Shown here: one piece after another, positions 23,611-33,639 of the stretch
Numbering within the stretch: position 1 is the stretch's first letter
How the letters are laid out: the number at the start of each line of letters is the position of its first letter
Assembly (NCBI GenBank): GCA_001792895.1
Contig: MARA01000013.1
Span: forward strand, 372,001-436,000
Length of the DNA stretch: 64,000 nt
Origin: Lentinus brumalis
Lineage: Eukaryota > Basidiomycota > Agaricomycetes > Polyporales > Polyporaceae
Direction: 5' to 3'
Program-made: the position numbers and the translations under genes
The notes under the pieces: generated by a model
The model's input: the letters and a program-made list of their open reading frames with translations, nothing else
What the model was told of the DNA's origin: nothing
The model's database searches: none

Positions 23611-23741
23611 AGGTCCACGCACCGGCACGCGCATCCACGCAGGTCCACGCACCGGCACGCGCGTCCACGCACGTCCACGCACGACAAGTTATTTGACACA
23701 CACCTAAGCTACATCACGCACGACCACGCACGACCACGCAC
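23611..23741. repeat. Minisatellite with 30-bp units, GTCCACGCA-based
   Basis: Units at 23611-23640 and 23641-23670 differ at a single base (GCGCA versus GCGCG); degenerate GTCCACGCAC and GACCACGCAC units follow to 23741. Confidence 0.85.
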
Positions 23742-24245
23742 TACGATCGCTCAGACTCAAAGTCACTCGAATGTAGGAGTGTCATATGTTCGACAACCAT
23801 ACACTACCAGTGAGCAGTGTACGATCGTCCCGAGCGCGAGACTCGGATGCAGCTGAGACGCGGTCGATAGACGTCATAGTATGACGTGCGTTGACCTCGT
23901 CTGGCCTTCCACTCGGCCCCTTGATACCGAGTACTGAGTGGCCGGTACGTGCCCTCTCATACTGCGTGATGACAGGCAAGCCGTATCAACACATACCTTG
24001 TACTTCCGCAGTTCCCGTGAACTCTCTTGTATCCGGAATGCCTCCACACTTCATGTGCACATAGCCCCGGGAACAGGAAGATGCTGCATCAGCAATGAGC
24101 ACGCGAAGGATTCGTCTAGACGTAAGGACAACTTCATTGAGACTTACCTGTGTCCTCGTAGGCATTCCTGACGATGGGCCAGGTTTCGAAGACAAGGGAT
24201 GCCCTTGCCAGAAGACAGAGTCGGGAATAGGGGAATGAGAGGGGA

Positions 24246-24258
24246 GGGGGGGGGGGGG
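24246..24258. repeat. G13 homopolymer
   Basis: Thirteen consecutive G, preceded by GGGGA; a potential polymerase-slippage or assembly-error site. Confidence 0.9.
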
Positions 24259-25158
24259 AACAAATATCACGTACCTGTGTCCTTGCGCTCATGGCGGTCT
24301 GATACTCAACTCCAGTTGTCGCGCTGTCGGCTCCCCGGAGGCCGGAGGTGGAAGTGTTGGTCGACGGTTCACGAAGCAGCGCCAGGGAGGGCTGCAGAAG
24401 ACAGAGCGGCATCCAAGAGATTGATTGTAGAGCGCCGATGTGGTAGGAAGCCAACAGAAGACTATATGACGATTGGTTTCTAGACCGGAGGTGTAGAGGG
24501 ATAAAGTCGGCATGCACGACGGTGAGGGGGAGGTAGGAGCAAGGGGCACGCACCACGCACGAATGTCGCCAGCGTGGGAACAGTGAGCCACGCAGACGCC
24601 GCTTACTGGAAGGGGAGCCCAAGTACGGTAAGTTCGTGCGTCAAGTAGATTTGCACACTCTCGACCGGGAGGCCCCTTCGAGGCGCCCATGCATCTTCCT
24701 CCTTGACCGTGACCTTTACTCCTCCTCGGACCTCAACATACCATGGCTACTAGACGACACCCTGGAAGAATCCTTTAGCGAACATAGGGCTCGCCATTTA
24801 AGCCATAAGGCACGCGAACTGAAGCTAGACTCTTCGCCTCCTCTGCTCACTAAATCACTGGCAGTCTGCCGCTATCCTTGGAGCTTATGTTTGAGCCCTC
24901 CACTGAATGCAAAGCAGAGAACAGAGAACAGATTTATAAGAACCGACTACGCTACTGTAAGTAACTCAGGTAAGTAGATGATAATCTAATACCTCGCCGG
25001 CCCGGTGACTCAGTAAGGACTGGACTAATATACTGTAAGTAACTCAGCTTATTTAGATGTATGTACGATTTTATGGTGCTCGGGGGACGCGCAGAAACTA
25101 CAGAGGGACGAACCCTGATATAGAACGGTGAGTCGATGTCAGAGCACAAGCAGAAAGA

Positions 25159-26085
25159 TCAATCAACCGGTAGAACATAAAAGTCATACTGAGGATATGC
25201 GTCGCGCAGAGCCTCAAGGTCGACCATGTCAAGGTTGGCTAACCATACTCGACTGTCCGGCACCATATCTTCATGCGACTCGACGGCGGCCCAGTAGTGC
25301 CGCAGACCGCACGCGAGCAGTGAGCAGAAGATGAGGGTGGCGTAACCTCCTAGGGCCCATAGAAGGTAGCGAAGGGGAAGCTGAGACCTCGACTTTTTTG
25401 AAGTAGTCAGAGGACGGGATGTGCGTGATCGCAGTGTGGCTGCGAGCAGACCCTTCGTCGTAGGGTGAAGCATCGCAGAGACTATCGAGAGGGCGACCGT
25501 CGCGGGTTGCAGAGCACGCTGCCAGATAGTACTGCCCACGTACCGGATGCCAGCGGGACTGATACCGGACGTGAGGCGTTGCGTGATGCGGACGGCAGCT
25601 CCGGAGACCGTTTGCATGACGGCAATAACGGTCGGGCGGATACTCGGTAGTGAGAAGGACGCGGTCGTCAGAGGAGCTGCATCTTGAATGCCACTCACTC
25701 TGGACACGGACTTCTTGGTCGAGGATTTCTTCTTCGCCAGCCGGAAACGGGCGCATGCGGCTTTGTCTTGAGGCGAAGGAGGAATACGAGGATTCCGGCG
25801 TAGCTGGTGCCTCCTGGAGGGTCGCGCAGGGGGCTGAGATGAGGCCGAAATGGGGCGTGACCGACGAGGCAGGAATATGCAAGAGTCGACGGTGATCTCG
25901 CCGTTGAGGAGATAGGGGTACGAGACTGGTGGTAGTTGTAGTGGTGGTGGTGGTGGTGGTGATGCAAACGGTGTAGAAGCCTCGCTATGCATGAGAAACC
26001 TCACTGCAGAACAGTGGTAAGGCAATAGCGGTAGTACTGGCGGTGGGCCTGGTGGTGGTGGTGGTGGTGGTGGTGGTCCCAGCAC
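25159..26085 (-). CDS. Hypothetical proline-rich single-pass membrane protein
   Basis: An uninterrupted 308-codon frame without introns. It opens with MLG, polyproline (PPPPPPPPPGPPP) and a second PPPPPP tract near residue 45, both encoded by GGT/GGC-type microsatellites. A basic region (RFRLAKKKSSTKKS) lies near residue 115-130. A hydrophobic segment YLLWALGGYATLIFCSLLAC near residue 235-255 would make one membrane helix, and the tail is acidic and ordered-looking (EALRDAYPQYDFYVLPVD). No family recognised. Length and composition favour a real or recently real gene, but a chance frame in GC-rich DNA cannot be excluded. Confidence 0.45.
   Translation of the reverse strand: MLGPPPPPPPPPGPPPVLPLLPYHCSAVRFLMHSEASTPFASPPPPPPLQLPPVSYPYLLNGEITVDSCIFLPRRSRPISASSQPPARPSRRHQLRRNPRIPPSPQDKAACARFRLAKKKSSTKKSVSRVSGIQDAAPLTTASFSLPSIRPTVIAVMQTVSGAAVRITQRLTSGISPAGIRYVGSTIWQRALQPATVALSIVSAMLHPTTKGLLAATLRSRTSRPLTTSKKSRSQLPLRYLLWALGGYATLIFCSLLACGLRHYWAAVESHEDMVPDSRVWLANLDMVDLEALRDAYPQYDFYVLPVD
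25941..26077. repeat. Two (GGT)n microsatellite tracts
   Basis: Runs of GGT/TGG at about 25941-25960 and 26051-26077 encode the two polyproline tracts of the overlapping minus-strand frame. Confidence 0.85.
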
Positions 26086-26154
26086 GATGCGACGCAGGCG
26101 TCTAATTTGCTGATGTAATTGCCAAACATTCTTCTAACGCCCATCAGCTAAGTT

Positions 26155-26320
26155 AAACGAAAAAGGTGCGCGAAGAGGACCCGCCATTCGTGCTCCCTCC
26201 CCTCCCTCGCTGCGCTCGGGGGTCCCCCGAGCCGGGAGCACTCAGGCGGGCACACTAAAGCCTCGTTCGCGCGATAAATCTACCCCGGCGCCCTTCGGGG
26301 GACAGGCCTGAGCGTGGGCG
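26155..26320. other. GC-rich palindromic segment
   Basis: Contains a perfect 9-bp inverted repeat with a 1-nt loop (GCTCGGGGG-T-CCCCCGAGC, 26214-26232) and further short complementary stretches such as CCCCGGCGCCCTTCGGGG. It is unlike anything else in the window and abuts the telomere-like tract. Confidence 0.6.
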
Positions 26321-26385
26321 CCTAACCCTAACAACCTAACCCAAAACCCTAACCAAAACAACCCTAACTAAAACCTAACTCTAAC
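26321..26385. repeat. Degenerate telomere-like CCCTAA tract
   Basis: CCTAACCCTAACAACCTAAC continues as CCAAAACCCTAACCAAAAC and so on, with about seven C(C)CTAA units separated by A-rich spacers. Basidiomycete telomeres are TTAGGG repeats; here the C-rich strand is on top. It is followed by the hairpin CCGGC-TTC-GCCGG. Confidence 0.7.
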
Positions 26386-26640
26386 CGGCTTCGCCGGGGT
26401 TCGAACTCGCGGCGTGCAAAATAAGAACGCATCATATTACTGCTAGTCCAGCAGTCCTTGCGAAATTGGGGGTAAAGGCTTGACAGGAGCCTCTCTTAAC
26501 GAAATTCCCATATTCGGAAGATTGTGATAGACGCCTGCGTCGCATCGTGCTGGGTGCTTTGCATTCAGTGAGCCCTCCGTCTTAGACATCCTCGTCACCA
26601 CCCGAATTGGCAGCCAGCTACTCCTGACAGCCTACGTGAA
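26386..26640. other. Unassigned, with B-box-like motif
   Basis: GGGTTCGAAC-like sequence near 26397-26406 resembles a tRNA B box, and a stem ACTGC-loop-GCAGT lies near 26440-26456, but no complete tRNA fold can be drawn on either strand. Confidence 0.3.
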
Positions 26641-28500
26641 CGAGAAGCATCAGTGAAGGAGTCATCTTCGCAGCGAGGCAACGAGAGCAGATCTAGCGGC
26701 GGGCAGGCGCGAGGAGATACTGGTGACGGGCAAGTTGGGACTAGGTGAGTATCATTCACATGGCATGTGTTGTATGGTTATTTTTACGGGCCCTGTTCTA
26801 CCCATGGCCCTCGTACTGACTCTTTCTACCGCCAAAGTCCCCGTAGTGGCGTCCACATCCATATCAGACTTACCAGTGCACGCCCGTCGCGCCACGGCGT
26901 GTCTCCCAGTGTGTGCTCTCCCCCGCAGCTCAGATGCGAAGTCTCCCGCCCGCACAACCTATCAGACTACACACTGTATCCCTGAGATGATCTGCACCTC
27001 TCCATCAGCTTCACTCTCCACCTCGCTCGCCCGCCTCCCTGGATTGACACCGTGGCGACTGTAGGGATAGGCCGTGAACATCTCCGGACATCTATCAAGC
27101 CAACATCGACTTGCTTCTCGTGCGCGCCCTCAGATGCACACCCCTCCATCATGTCCGACATCCTCCCGTCTGCAGTCCCTGCACGCTCTTGACGACGTCG
27201 CAAGCGTAGTACGCGGCTGCTCAGCCATACGACACCCGATGACTGTCGCGTCGAGCTAGGAGTTCAACACCCGCGCCGCGCCTGCCGGAAGTCGCGTACT
27301 CCGCTGTTACATAGATCCTCGACTTGACGCGTACCCACACGTTGATTGCATCGCGGCTGTAGAGATGCGTTCACGAGCGACAGAACCACGAGCTTGAGCG
27401 CGGTTGCAGCCTGCTCGCCCGCTTATCCCAACCACTTCTAAGAACCCGCGATCTCCTCCGCACTGGTCGTCCATGTCCTGTATCTCGTCGCTGTGCCAAA
27501 CTGTCCCTGGTCAGTGACTATTGCATCACACGTAGCACACGCGACCCATGAAGCCCGTCATCCCTGGTCCCGGCATAATCAAACTCGCCTTGAACGCGCG
27601 AAGGACTTCCTGGAGAGCAACGATCAGGAGAGCTATGGCGAGCGAGGTCAGCTCGTCACCTCCTGGTGCACCTGTGGCCGCCGCTGACAACACCCTTTGC
27701 TCCAGGCATTCCGCATAACTGTGGACACCTCCCGTAACAGGCTCTCATTCACAGTATCACGAGCAAACACATCCTCGATTTCCACGATTCCTTCCCTCGC
27801 GCAGATGGGCATGGACGACTCAAGGCTCAACTCCGGCACGCTGAGCTGCCGAACAAGCAGAATCCAGCCCCTTTGGAAAAAAACTCGAGCACAGCTTCGC
27901 GATTTGGGCCAGCTGAACCGTGACGGTCTCAATAGTCCGAGCCAAGCGCAGCAAGCGAACGATGCTGACGGGTCTGTTGCTCCTCGCATCACTCTCAGCG
28001 GGCTGCTCAACGAGCTCGATGTTCTTGGCGCGCAGGAGGGCCGCATAAGTACTGATCGCCATCACGAACGACCACGAGCCATGCCAGCACCATGCCGCCC
28101 CGATCGTCTGCATGTGGGCGTGGTTTCCAGGCTTGCGAACAACTTCAAGGGCCGTTAGCTCGACGAGGAACAGACAGGTCTCCATCCGGCAGCGTCTCAT
28201 CTTCCTTCAACCCGTATACCTCTCAAGTCTCCATCGCCCTCCATACCTGCCATCATCCTTAGACACTCAGTCGTCCGCAACCGACAGCGGCGTCACACAC
28301 TGATCCCGCGGCCCCAGGCTCTTACTGTCACCCAAGAACGCTCACGAACTGGGACCGCGCGTGCTCAATTGATGCTGATCGGCTCCCTCACACCGTTCCA
28401 GACTCGTCCGTACGACGCGGTGGACGATGTCGATGCGCAAGCAGAGGAGACGCAGCACGGTCACCGCAGAGGACTCGATCTCGGCTTCCATCTACGCAAT
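26640..28500 (+). pseudogene. BCS1-like AAA ATPase, copy 2 (Walker A lost)
   Basis: Landmarks in order are the 5' exon border (GGACTAGGTGAGTATCAT near 26740), an HSITSKHILDFHDSF remnant near 27750 where the residues after the P-loop should be, AELPNK near 27840, RITLSGLLNELDVLGAQEGR near 27980-28045 (sensor-1 region), and a C-terminal block near 28370-28450 (LMLIGSLTPFQTRPYDAVDD...). The order and blocks match copies 1, 3, 4 and 5. The Walker A codons are deleted, as in copy 1, and several frames are needed, so it is a pseudogene. Function in the family: AAA chaperone of the mitochondrial inner membrane or a diverged relative. Confidence 0.6.
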
Positions 28501-29695
28501 TCTTTCCGTGTTGACTCTCTTCAGGACATAGTGAGTGCCGTCGGTGGTCGATATGTATGGGGCGGAGTATTGCTTTCAATGAGATGTCTGCCGCGCTCGT
28601 TGCGGACTTGTGGACGGGAGCGAGCGCGCTGGAACGATGTAGATGTCTGCTTGACCCACATACAAGCATCCACGGTGTCTTTTGTATAAGTACCTGACAT
28701 CTTCCTCCTCTCGCCATCCTATGTCGCAATGTGCTCTCTCGTCTGGTGCAGGTCCTGCATCGGCTCTAGGCCACACGATATAGAGTACAACCGTGGAATG
28801 TTTTCCAGTTCTACTCGAACCTTGCTCAGTAGCCGTCGCCGAGATCTCAAGTTTCCGCTCTCCGTCCAGCGCACTATCAAACTCGACGTCTGGTCCTTGC
28901 ACATATGGAGTAGTCATGTACCCTCGCTTTCATACATATACCCCGTCTATACAGCTCGGCGGGCTCTCTCTGTCTGGGCTGTAGACTGTTACTGTTGTGT
29001 TGATCTTGTGTAGTAGATACGCGATCAATCAAACCGTGCTACCCCGGGGGTTCTGCGCTCGTACGCATTGTTCAGTCCGAGGTGCTGGACGAGCAAAGTT
29101 CGAGACCTCGTCATTGCAGCACCTGCGTGAGTAAACTGGAGGACGCGTATCCACGCCGAGGTAACTAATGTGTTGGTTGTCGAGTGATCTGCGGGAACGT
29201 GATTGCAGTTCGGTGGGTAAAGGAAGGCTTCGTAGATGGCGTCTACATTCTCGAAGAGGGTCGACTCACCAGGGGGCTCGGGTTCGGCGTGCACGGCCGC
29301 CGGTACATGTACTACTGTGGTGTTGAAGGGTATAAGGTATAGCATTAGAGAGGCCTGACGGTCGACCGTTGCCACTGGATGCGGACGACGCACTTGAGTG
29401 GAATTCAAAGACAAAATCTTCGAGTGAGGTCAGAGGAGGAAGAGAGCGCCACAAACCTTCTGAACTCTACAAGGCATCGTGCGTGAGGCTCGCAAACGCT
29501 GTCATAGATACATGAGGAAGCGCAGAGAACTATACAATAGGCAGAGCTTTGATATAGGTAGACAAGAAAGACACCGTGTCGAATACGACGGAAGTACAGG
29601 GAGCAGGGACGGAACTATACGAATCTGATCTACTAGTATACGCATCTACGTAAAGCCCAGTGGCAATGGCCGACAACGGCCGCGGCGCTGAGATA
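28501..29695. other. Unassigned interval, flank of DUF6533 copy C
   Basis: The minus strand at 29220-29260 encodes FENVDAIYEAFLYPPN, matching the remnant at 11.9 kb and part of the conserved module flank. The 28690-29010 part resembles 11560-11830 at base level. No intact gene. Confidence 0.4.
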
Positions 29696-31456
29696 CTACG
29701 CGGTCGAAGATGACAACACAGCGGGCTCAGGTAGCTCGACCGGCACTTGCCCCTCCTCCTCCCTGGGGGCTCCAGCTGTGCGAACTTGCAACTCGATAAC
29801 GTCGTCATCATCGGACCGCGCCGAGCGAGCGGAATTGACAAAACCTCCGAGCGACGAGATGAAGCTCGGCGTGCTGTCCCATGCGTCCCTCGAGAAGTGC
29901 AATGGATCGTGGGGTCAAGCCTGACAACCATGTGGTTTGTTTCTTGCAGTTCGAGGAGGAAGCGCGAGATGGCGATGGCTGTGATTCTGTGCCAGGATAA
30001 ATGAAGAGCGGCAATGAGAAGACCGTCGAGACATGTTAACATTACAGAAAAACACATACGGCGCCGTGAATGCAGTGACAAGACTGCTGCCGTTTACATT
30101 GTCACCCGCCACCTGTACATGTCAAAGCATCAATGTAAGTGGGCTCTAACTGGAGGAGCAGCGCTGCATGAAGACTCTCTCATTGAAGTAGCCGAGAGGA
30201 CGAGATGGAGGACGTTCAAAACGAACAAAATGCTGATTCCCGTATACCAGAGTTTGTGAGATATTCAATACGCTATATCGCGGGACGCACGCAAAGTATA
30301 TGATTCCTGTATGCAGCGTTAGAACCATATGCGTGGGCTTGTTGCTCATATGAACATACCACCACGAAAAAGAATATCCTGTAGCGAGAGTCTCTTGGAC
30401 TTTGATATGTCTGTCAGGGCAGCCCAGCCTCTCAACTTTGAACAAGTGACGTAGATGAGTATAATGTCGGCAGCAATAAGCGGTACTCGAGATATGATTA
30501 TGACTGTGCGGTTCTGTTATGAGCACGCGCCATTTCATATGGGTGCTAGCCAACCTACGCCTTGTAGAGTACATAGTCAGTCCCAATGTATCTGATACGA
30601 TTGAACAAAGCAAACCTAAGGTCGAGTGCAACACTTATGTTGGCTGTCGTAAGGCATCCAAACGGTGGAAGGTTCTCTCCAGAGTACTGATAGCCATATG
30701 GAACCTGTATTATGCCCATAAATATGATGCAGTGGTCCACATGATTCAATAAACATCCATTCACTCACCATATTGGCACCTACAGGTGCTAGAGACAAAG
30801 CAGCGATGAGCAGTCCAAGGGGCTTGCTCCTGCTTAGCACATATACACGGAGAGCAGAGAACACTGAATGCATGTGTCAAGGATCATGACTAAATGACCC
30901 AAAACATGGCTTACCTGCTCCGGGTACAAATTGCAGTATTCCCATCGCCTGCGAGACTCTGACAAACATGGAACAGCTGCAGACGTCAACCGTCATTTTG
31001 CAGTCATCTGAACTCTGTGAGGCTTCACACGGACCTCTGATCCTGGTCAGATGTGCCATAGTTCGAACTAAGACTGCTTACCTTATCTGAAGGGAAAGAT
31101 GCAAACTCGGCCAACTCCATGACATAGACTGTCATGGAAATCCACTTGTTTGCAAAAAACAAGAGTGCCGCTCCATTGATGCGCTTTGTGGTCCAGAAGT
31201 ACGTGACTTCTCGATCGAGCGTGACGAAGGTGTCGTAAATGAAGAGAACTACGGCAAAAGAGAACGCGTCAGGTCAACATGGACGAGCTTGCAATGGAGT
31301 GAATGTACCCGCGGCTGCCGCAACGCAGTAGTTGGCTGTGTAGCTTTTTGGCGGTGTCAGCAAGTGTTATCTGTGCCGAGAGGCCTCGAGGGATGCAACA
31401 TACAGGCTGTTGAATAGGGAGGCGGCCGCAGCAGCAGCATTTGCATCCGAAGACAT
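29696..31456 (-). pseudogene. DUF6533 membrane protein, copy C (splice-site lesions)
   Basis: Starts at an ATG at 31456 and ends at 29696 with ...VLSSSTA. Exons encode VLFIYDTFVTLDREVTYFW, LLFFANKWISMTVYVM, FASFPSDK, SSDDCKMTVDVCSCSMF, FSALRVYVLSRSKPLG, VPYGYQYSGENLPPFGC, IIISRVPLIAADIILIYVT, SKSKRLSLQDILFRGG, ILFVLNVLHLVLSATS and FLLELQETN. The coding exons look well preserved. Two lesions are visible relative to copy E. The donor after LSATS reads ATGAGA instead of GTGAGA (position 30183 on the + strand corresponds to the changed first base). The exon-1 donor, if placed as in copy A, reads GC rather than GT. Reading through the first would add residues and shift frame, so the gene is probably crippled; a minor splice form is possible. 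Confidence 0.6.
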
Positions 31457-33320
31457 GGTGAAGTCGAAGGAGAACCTTGAAGTCACCGAGAGCTGAGGGA
31501 TATTGCAACGACATCCACGGCACTACCGCGCCCTATATCGTGCACGACTGACCGGTCAACAAGTAGGACGCCGACGGTGCGATAATCATTGCAGTAATGC
31601 TTCTCTCATCCGCCATGTTCGACCAGATCAGGCAGTGCTCCACGTTGACACCACAGTGCTTGGACCTGTTGGGAAGTTCAATTGAGCAGAGGAGAACGCA
31701 AATACAAGCATGCACTTTGCGCCCATGTGGAATGCAGTGGCACAATGATACGACCGGCCGGAGAGAAGACCCGAAGCCCAAGTGGAACAGGTGCCGGCGA
31801 AGAGATGTATATTTCGACGAGTATGCTGCCACATGACATGCCTGAACGTCATATTGGCGCAAAAAGATCGATAGAAGACCTCGTGGGCTCTTGACCTAGG
31901 TAGGGGGCAGGGTACGACCAAGCGAGATATACCAGACAAAATCAATAGATATTCAATTGAGAGCCGCAGGATACTGCTCGTCGTGGTGTAACGTTGAGGT
32001 GACTCGCTAAGCTGGGTCATGGATCATCAGCGACAAGACGGCAATACGTGTACAGTGAGCGCTGAAAGGCAACAGGAAGTCGATAGCATGCCCACACCAT
32101 CTTTCAAATTGCCGCACTCTCACACCGCCATTCAGAAGCTCCAGAGAAAACAAGGAACATGTGGGATTGCAACTGCGCAGAGCATCTGATAATGACACAT
32201 AAGGGGAGCCAGACTAAGCAATGCGTAGGAAGCGGGGTGATCGATATGGGGTTATGGAACTACACGTGTGCCAAGAGAGCTGGAGAGAGATGGAGATGTT
32301 GAGGGGACGACGACACTGGCGAGCGGATGCGTGGGAAAGAGCGGATTGGTAGAGGCAAGGAAAGATGCATCGAAAACAACACATAGGGAGCACTGCGGGC
32401 AGAGTGTTCGTTCATGAGGAGGGTGACGGAACTACCAGCCTCGTGGCCTTCGAGTGGCCACCAGACGGCGCCGCGCCTGAGCAACACGGTGTGCAGGAAT
32501 CAGAGAAGACATGGTGATGTGCGGGATGGACATCCGTGTGCCACGGTTCGTGAGCGGGCTGGAAGGGACAGGCGGGGCTGAGGGAACGAGTAGAGCGGTG
32601 GTGTCCCCAAGAGCGAACGGGAAGGGGATGCGAAGAGTGCATAGCCTGCAGGGACAACGCGGACGGATGTGCGAAAATGGTCGGCAAGGAAGTACGCGAA
32701 TGTGCACCGACTTTGGGGGAGGCATGCGCGAGTCTTCGCGGAGGAGGCCTGCGGTGTAGCTCTCGGCGCGCTCCCGCGTACCCGGGTGAACGTCTGCTGT
32801 TGGCCGACGTTCATGTTGGCGTTCCGCACGGGTGCATCCTGCTCATGAGCGCATATAGTATATGACGGGCTCATAAGAGGGAAGCGGAAAGGTCCCTGCC
32901 GACTTGCCAAGAACCTCCGCGTCGAGGACTACACATATGCACATGCTACTCGCCTGAAGTAGATCTCCCTATCCTCAGACACTAGTGCTCCCTCTCCTCC
33001 TTCTCCTCCTCCTCCCGGTAGATGACGTTCATGAGAGAGCCGCGTCCGCTGGAGGATGCCTAGCTGTTCACGTCCACCTCGACTGCGGAGGGCTTGAGTG
33101 ATTGCCTGGCATCTGCGTGCACTCCGCCGTGGCAATGAAGCCATCGTAGACACCCGATAGTTCTAGAAGAGCTCGGGCGAGTCCAGGTAGAGAGAGGTAG
33201 AGGGCGTCCCATGGAAAGCCGGAGTCTGGGCTAGATGCGCATGGCGGGCTGGCAGAAAGAAGAGTCGAGAGAGCTTCCCGTGTCTGCAGTCGGCGAAAAG
33301 GTGGGGTTACAAGATGCACC
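31457..33320 (-). repeat. Companion segment of the array module, copy 2
   Basis: Collinear with 6384-8300. It holds minus-strand ALGDTTALLV, SPLTNRGTRMSIPHITM and IPAHRVAQ peptides near 32480-32620, QQQTFTRV near 32795, and a SRGSLMNVI-like peptide near 33030. Minus-strand GRSYHCATAFHMGAKC near 31700-31760 corresponds to sequence near 47440 and 58640. Family not recognised; frames are interrupted. Confidence 0.45.
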
Positions 33321-33639
33321 AGGGTGTCGTCGACAGCTTTCTAAGAACTGTGGACGATGACGAGGATGGTGGACCTTGCCGCTTGAAGCTCGAAGTTTGC
33401 GGGCTGGGACGACGCGCAGGACGAGTCCACCATGGCGCATTGGAAGGACACTGCTGGAGCTGAGCGGGCGACGAGTACATGACAAGCCGGCGACAAGGCA
33501 AGAGAGCGAGTGCGGAGGCGTCTATCGGTCCGAAAGGCTGCGCATGCCTCTGTCCGGCGCCTGCCTCCTCTTGCAGCGACGACGAGGGACAACACCACAG
33601 ACCAATCCCTGGGCGACCATCCGAGCTCTCTTGCGCACG
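33321..33639. other. Unassigned spacer before BCS1-like copy 3
   Basis: Resembles 62780-63120 (minus-strand frame with HGGLVLRVV-type peptide in both). No recognised gene. Confidence 0.35.

Larger units (their letters stand above)
23005..25158. other. Unassigned interval downstream of the transposase
   Basis: No gene is recognised. It contains a minisatellite (23611-23741) and a G13 run (24246-24258). The 24620-24960 part resembles 33600-33800 and 63200-63400 (5' end of BCS1-like copies, beginning GACCGGGAGGCC). I looked for inverted repeats matching 16.8-17.4 kb that could be transposon ends and saw none. Confidence 0.4.

Noticed and set aside
24246..24258. G13 run as a quadruplex regulatory site
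   Set aside because: A single homopolymer without neighbouring G tracts tied to a gene; more likely a slippage site.
26386..26460. A tRNA gene suggested by GGTTCGAAC and an ACTGC/GCAGT stem
   Set aside because: No A box, wrong anticodon-loop bases (no T before the anticodon), and the T stem has mismatches on both strands.
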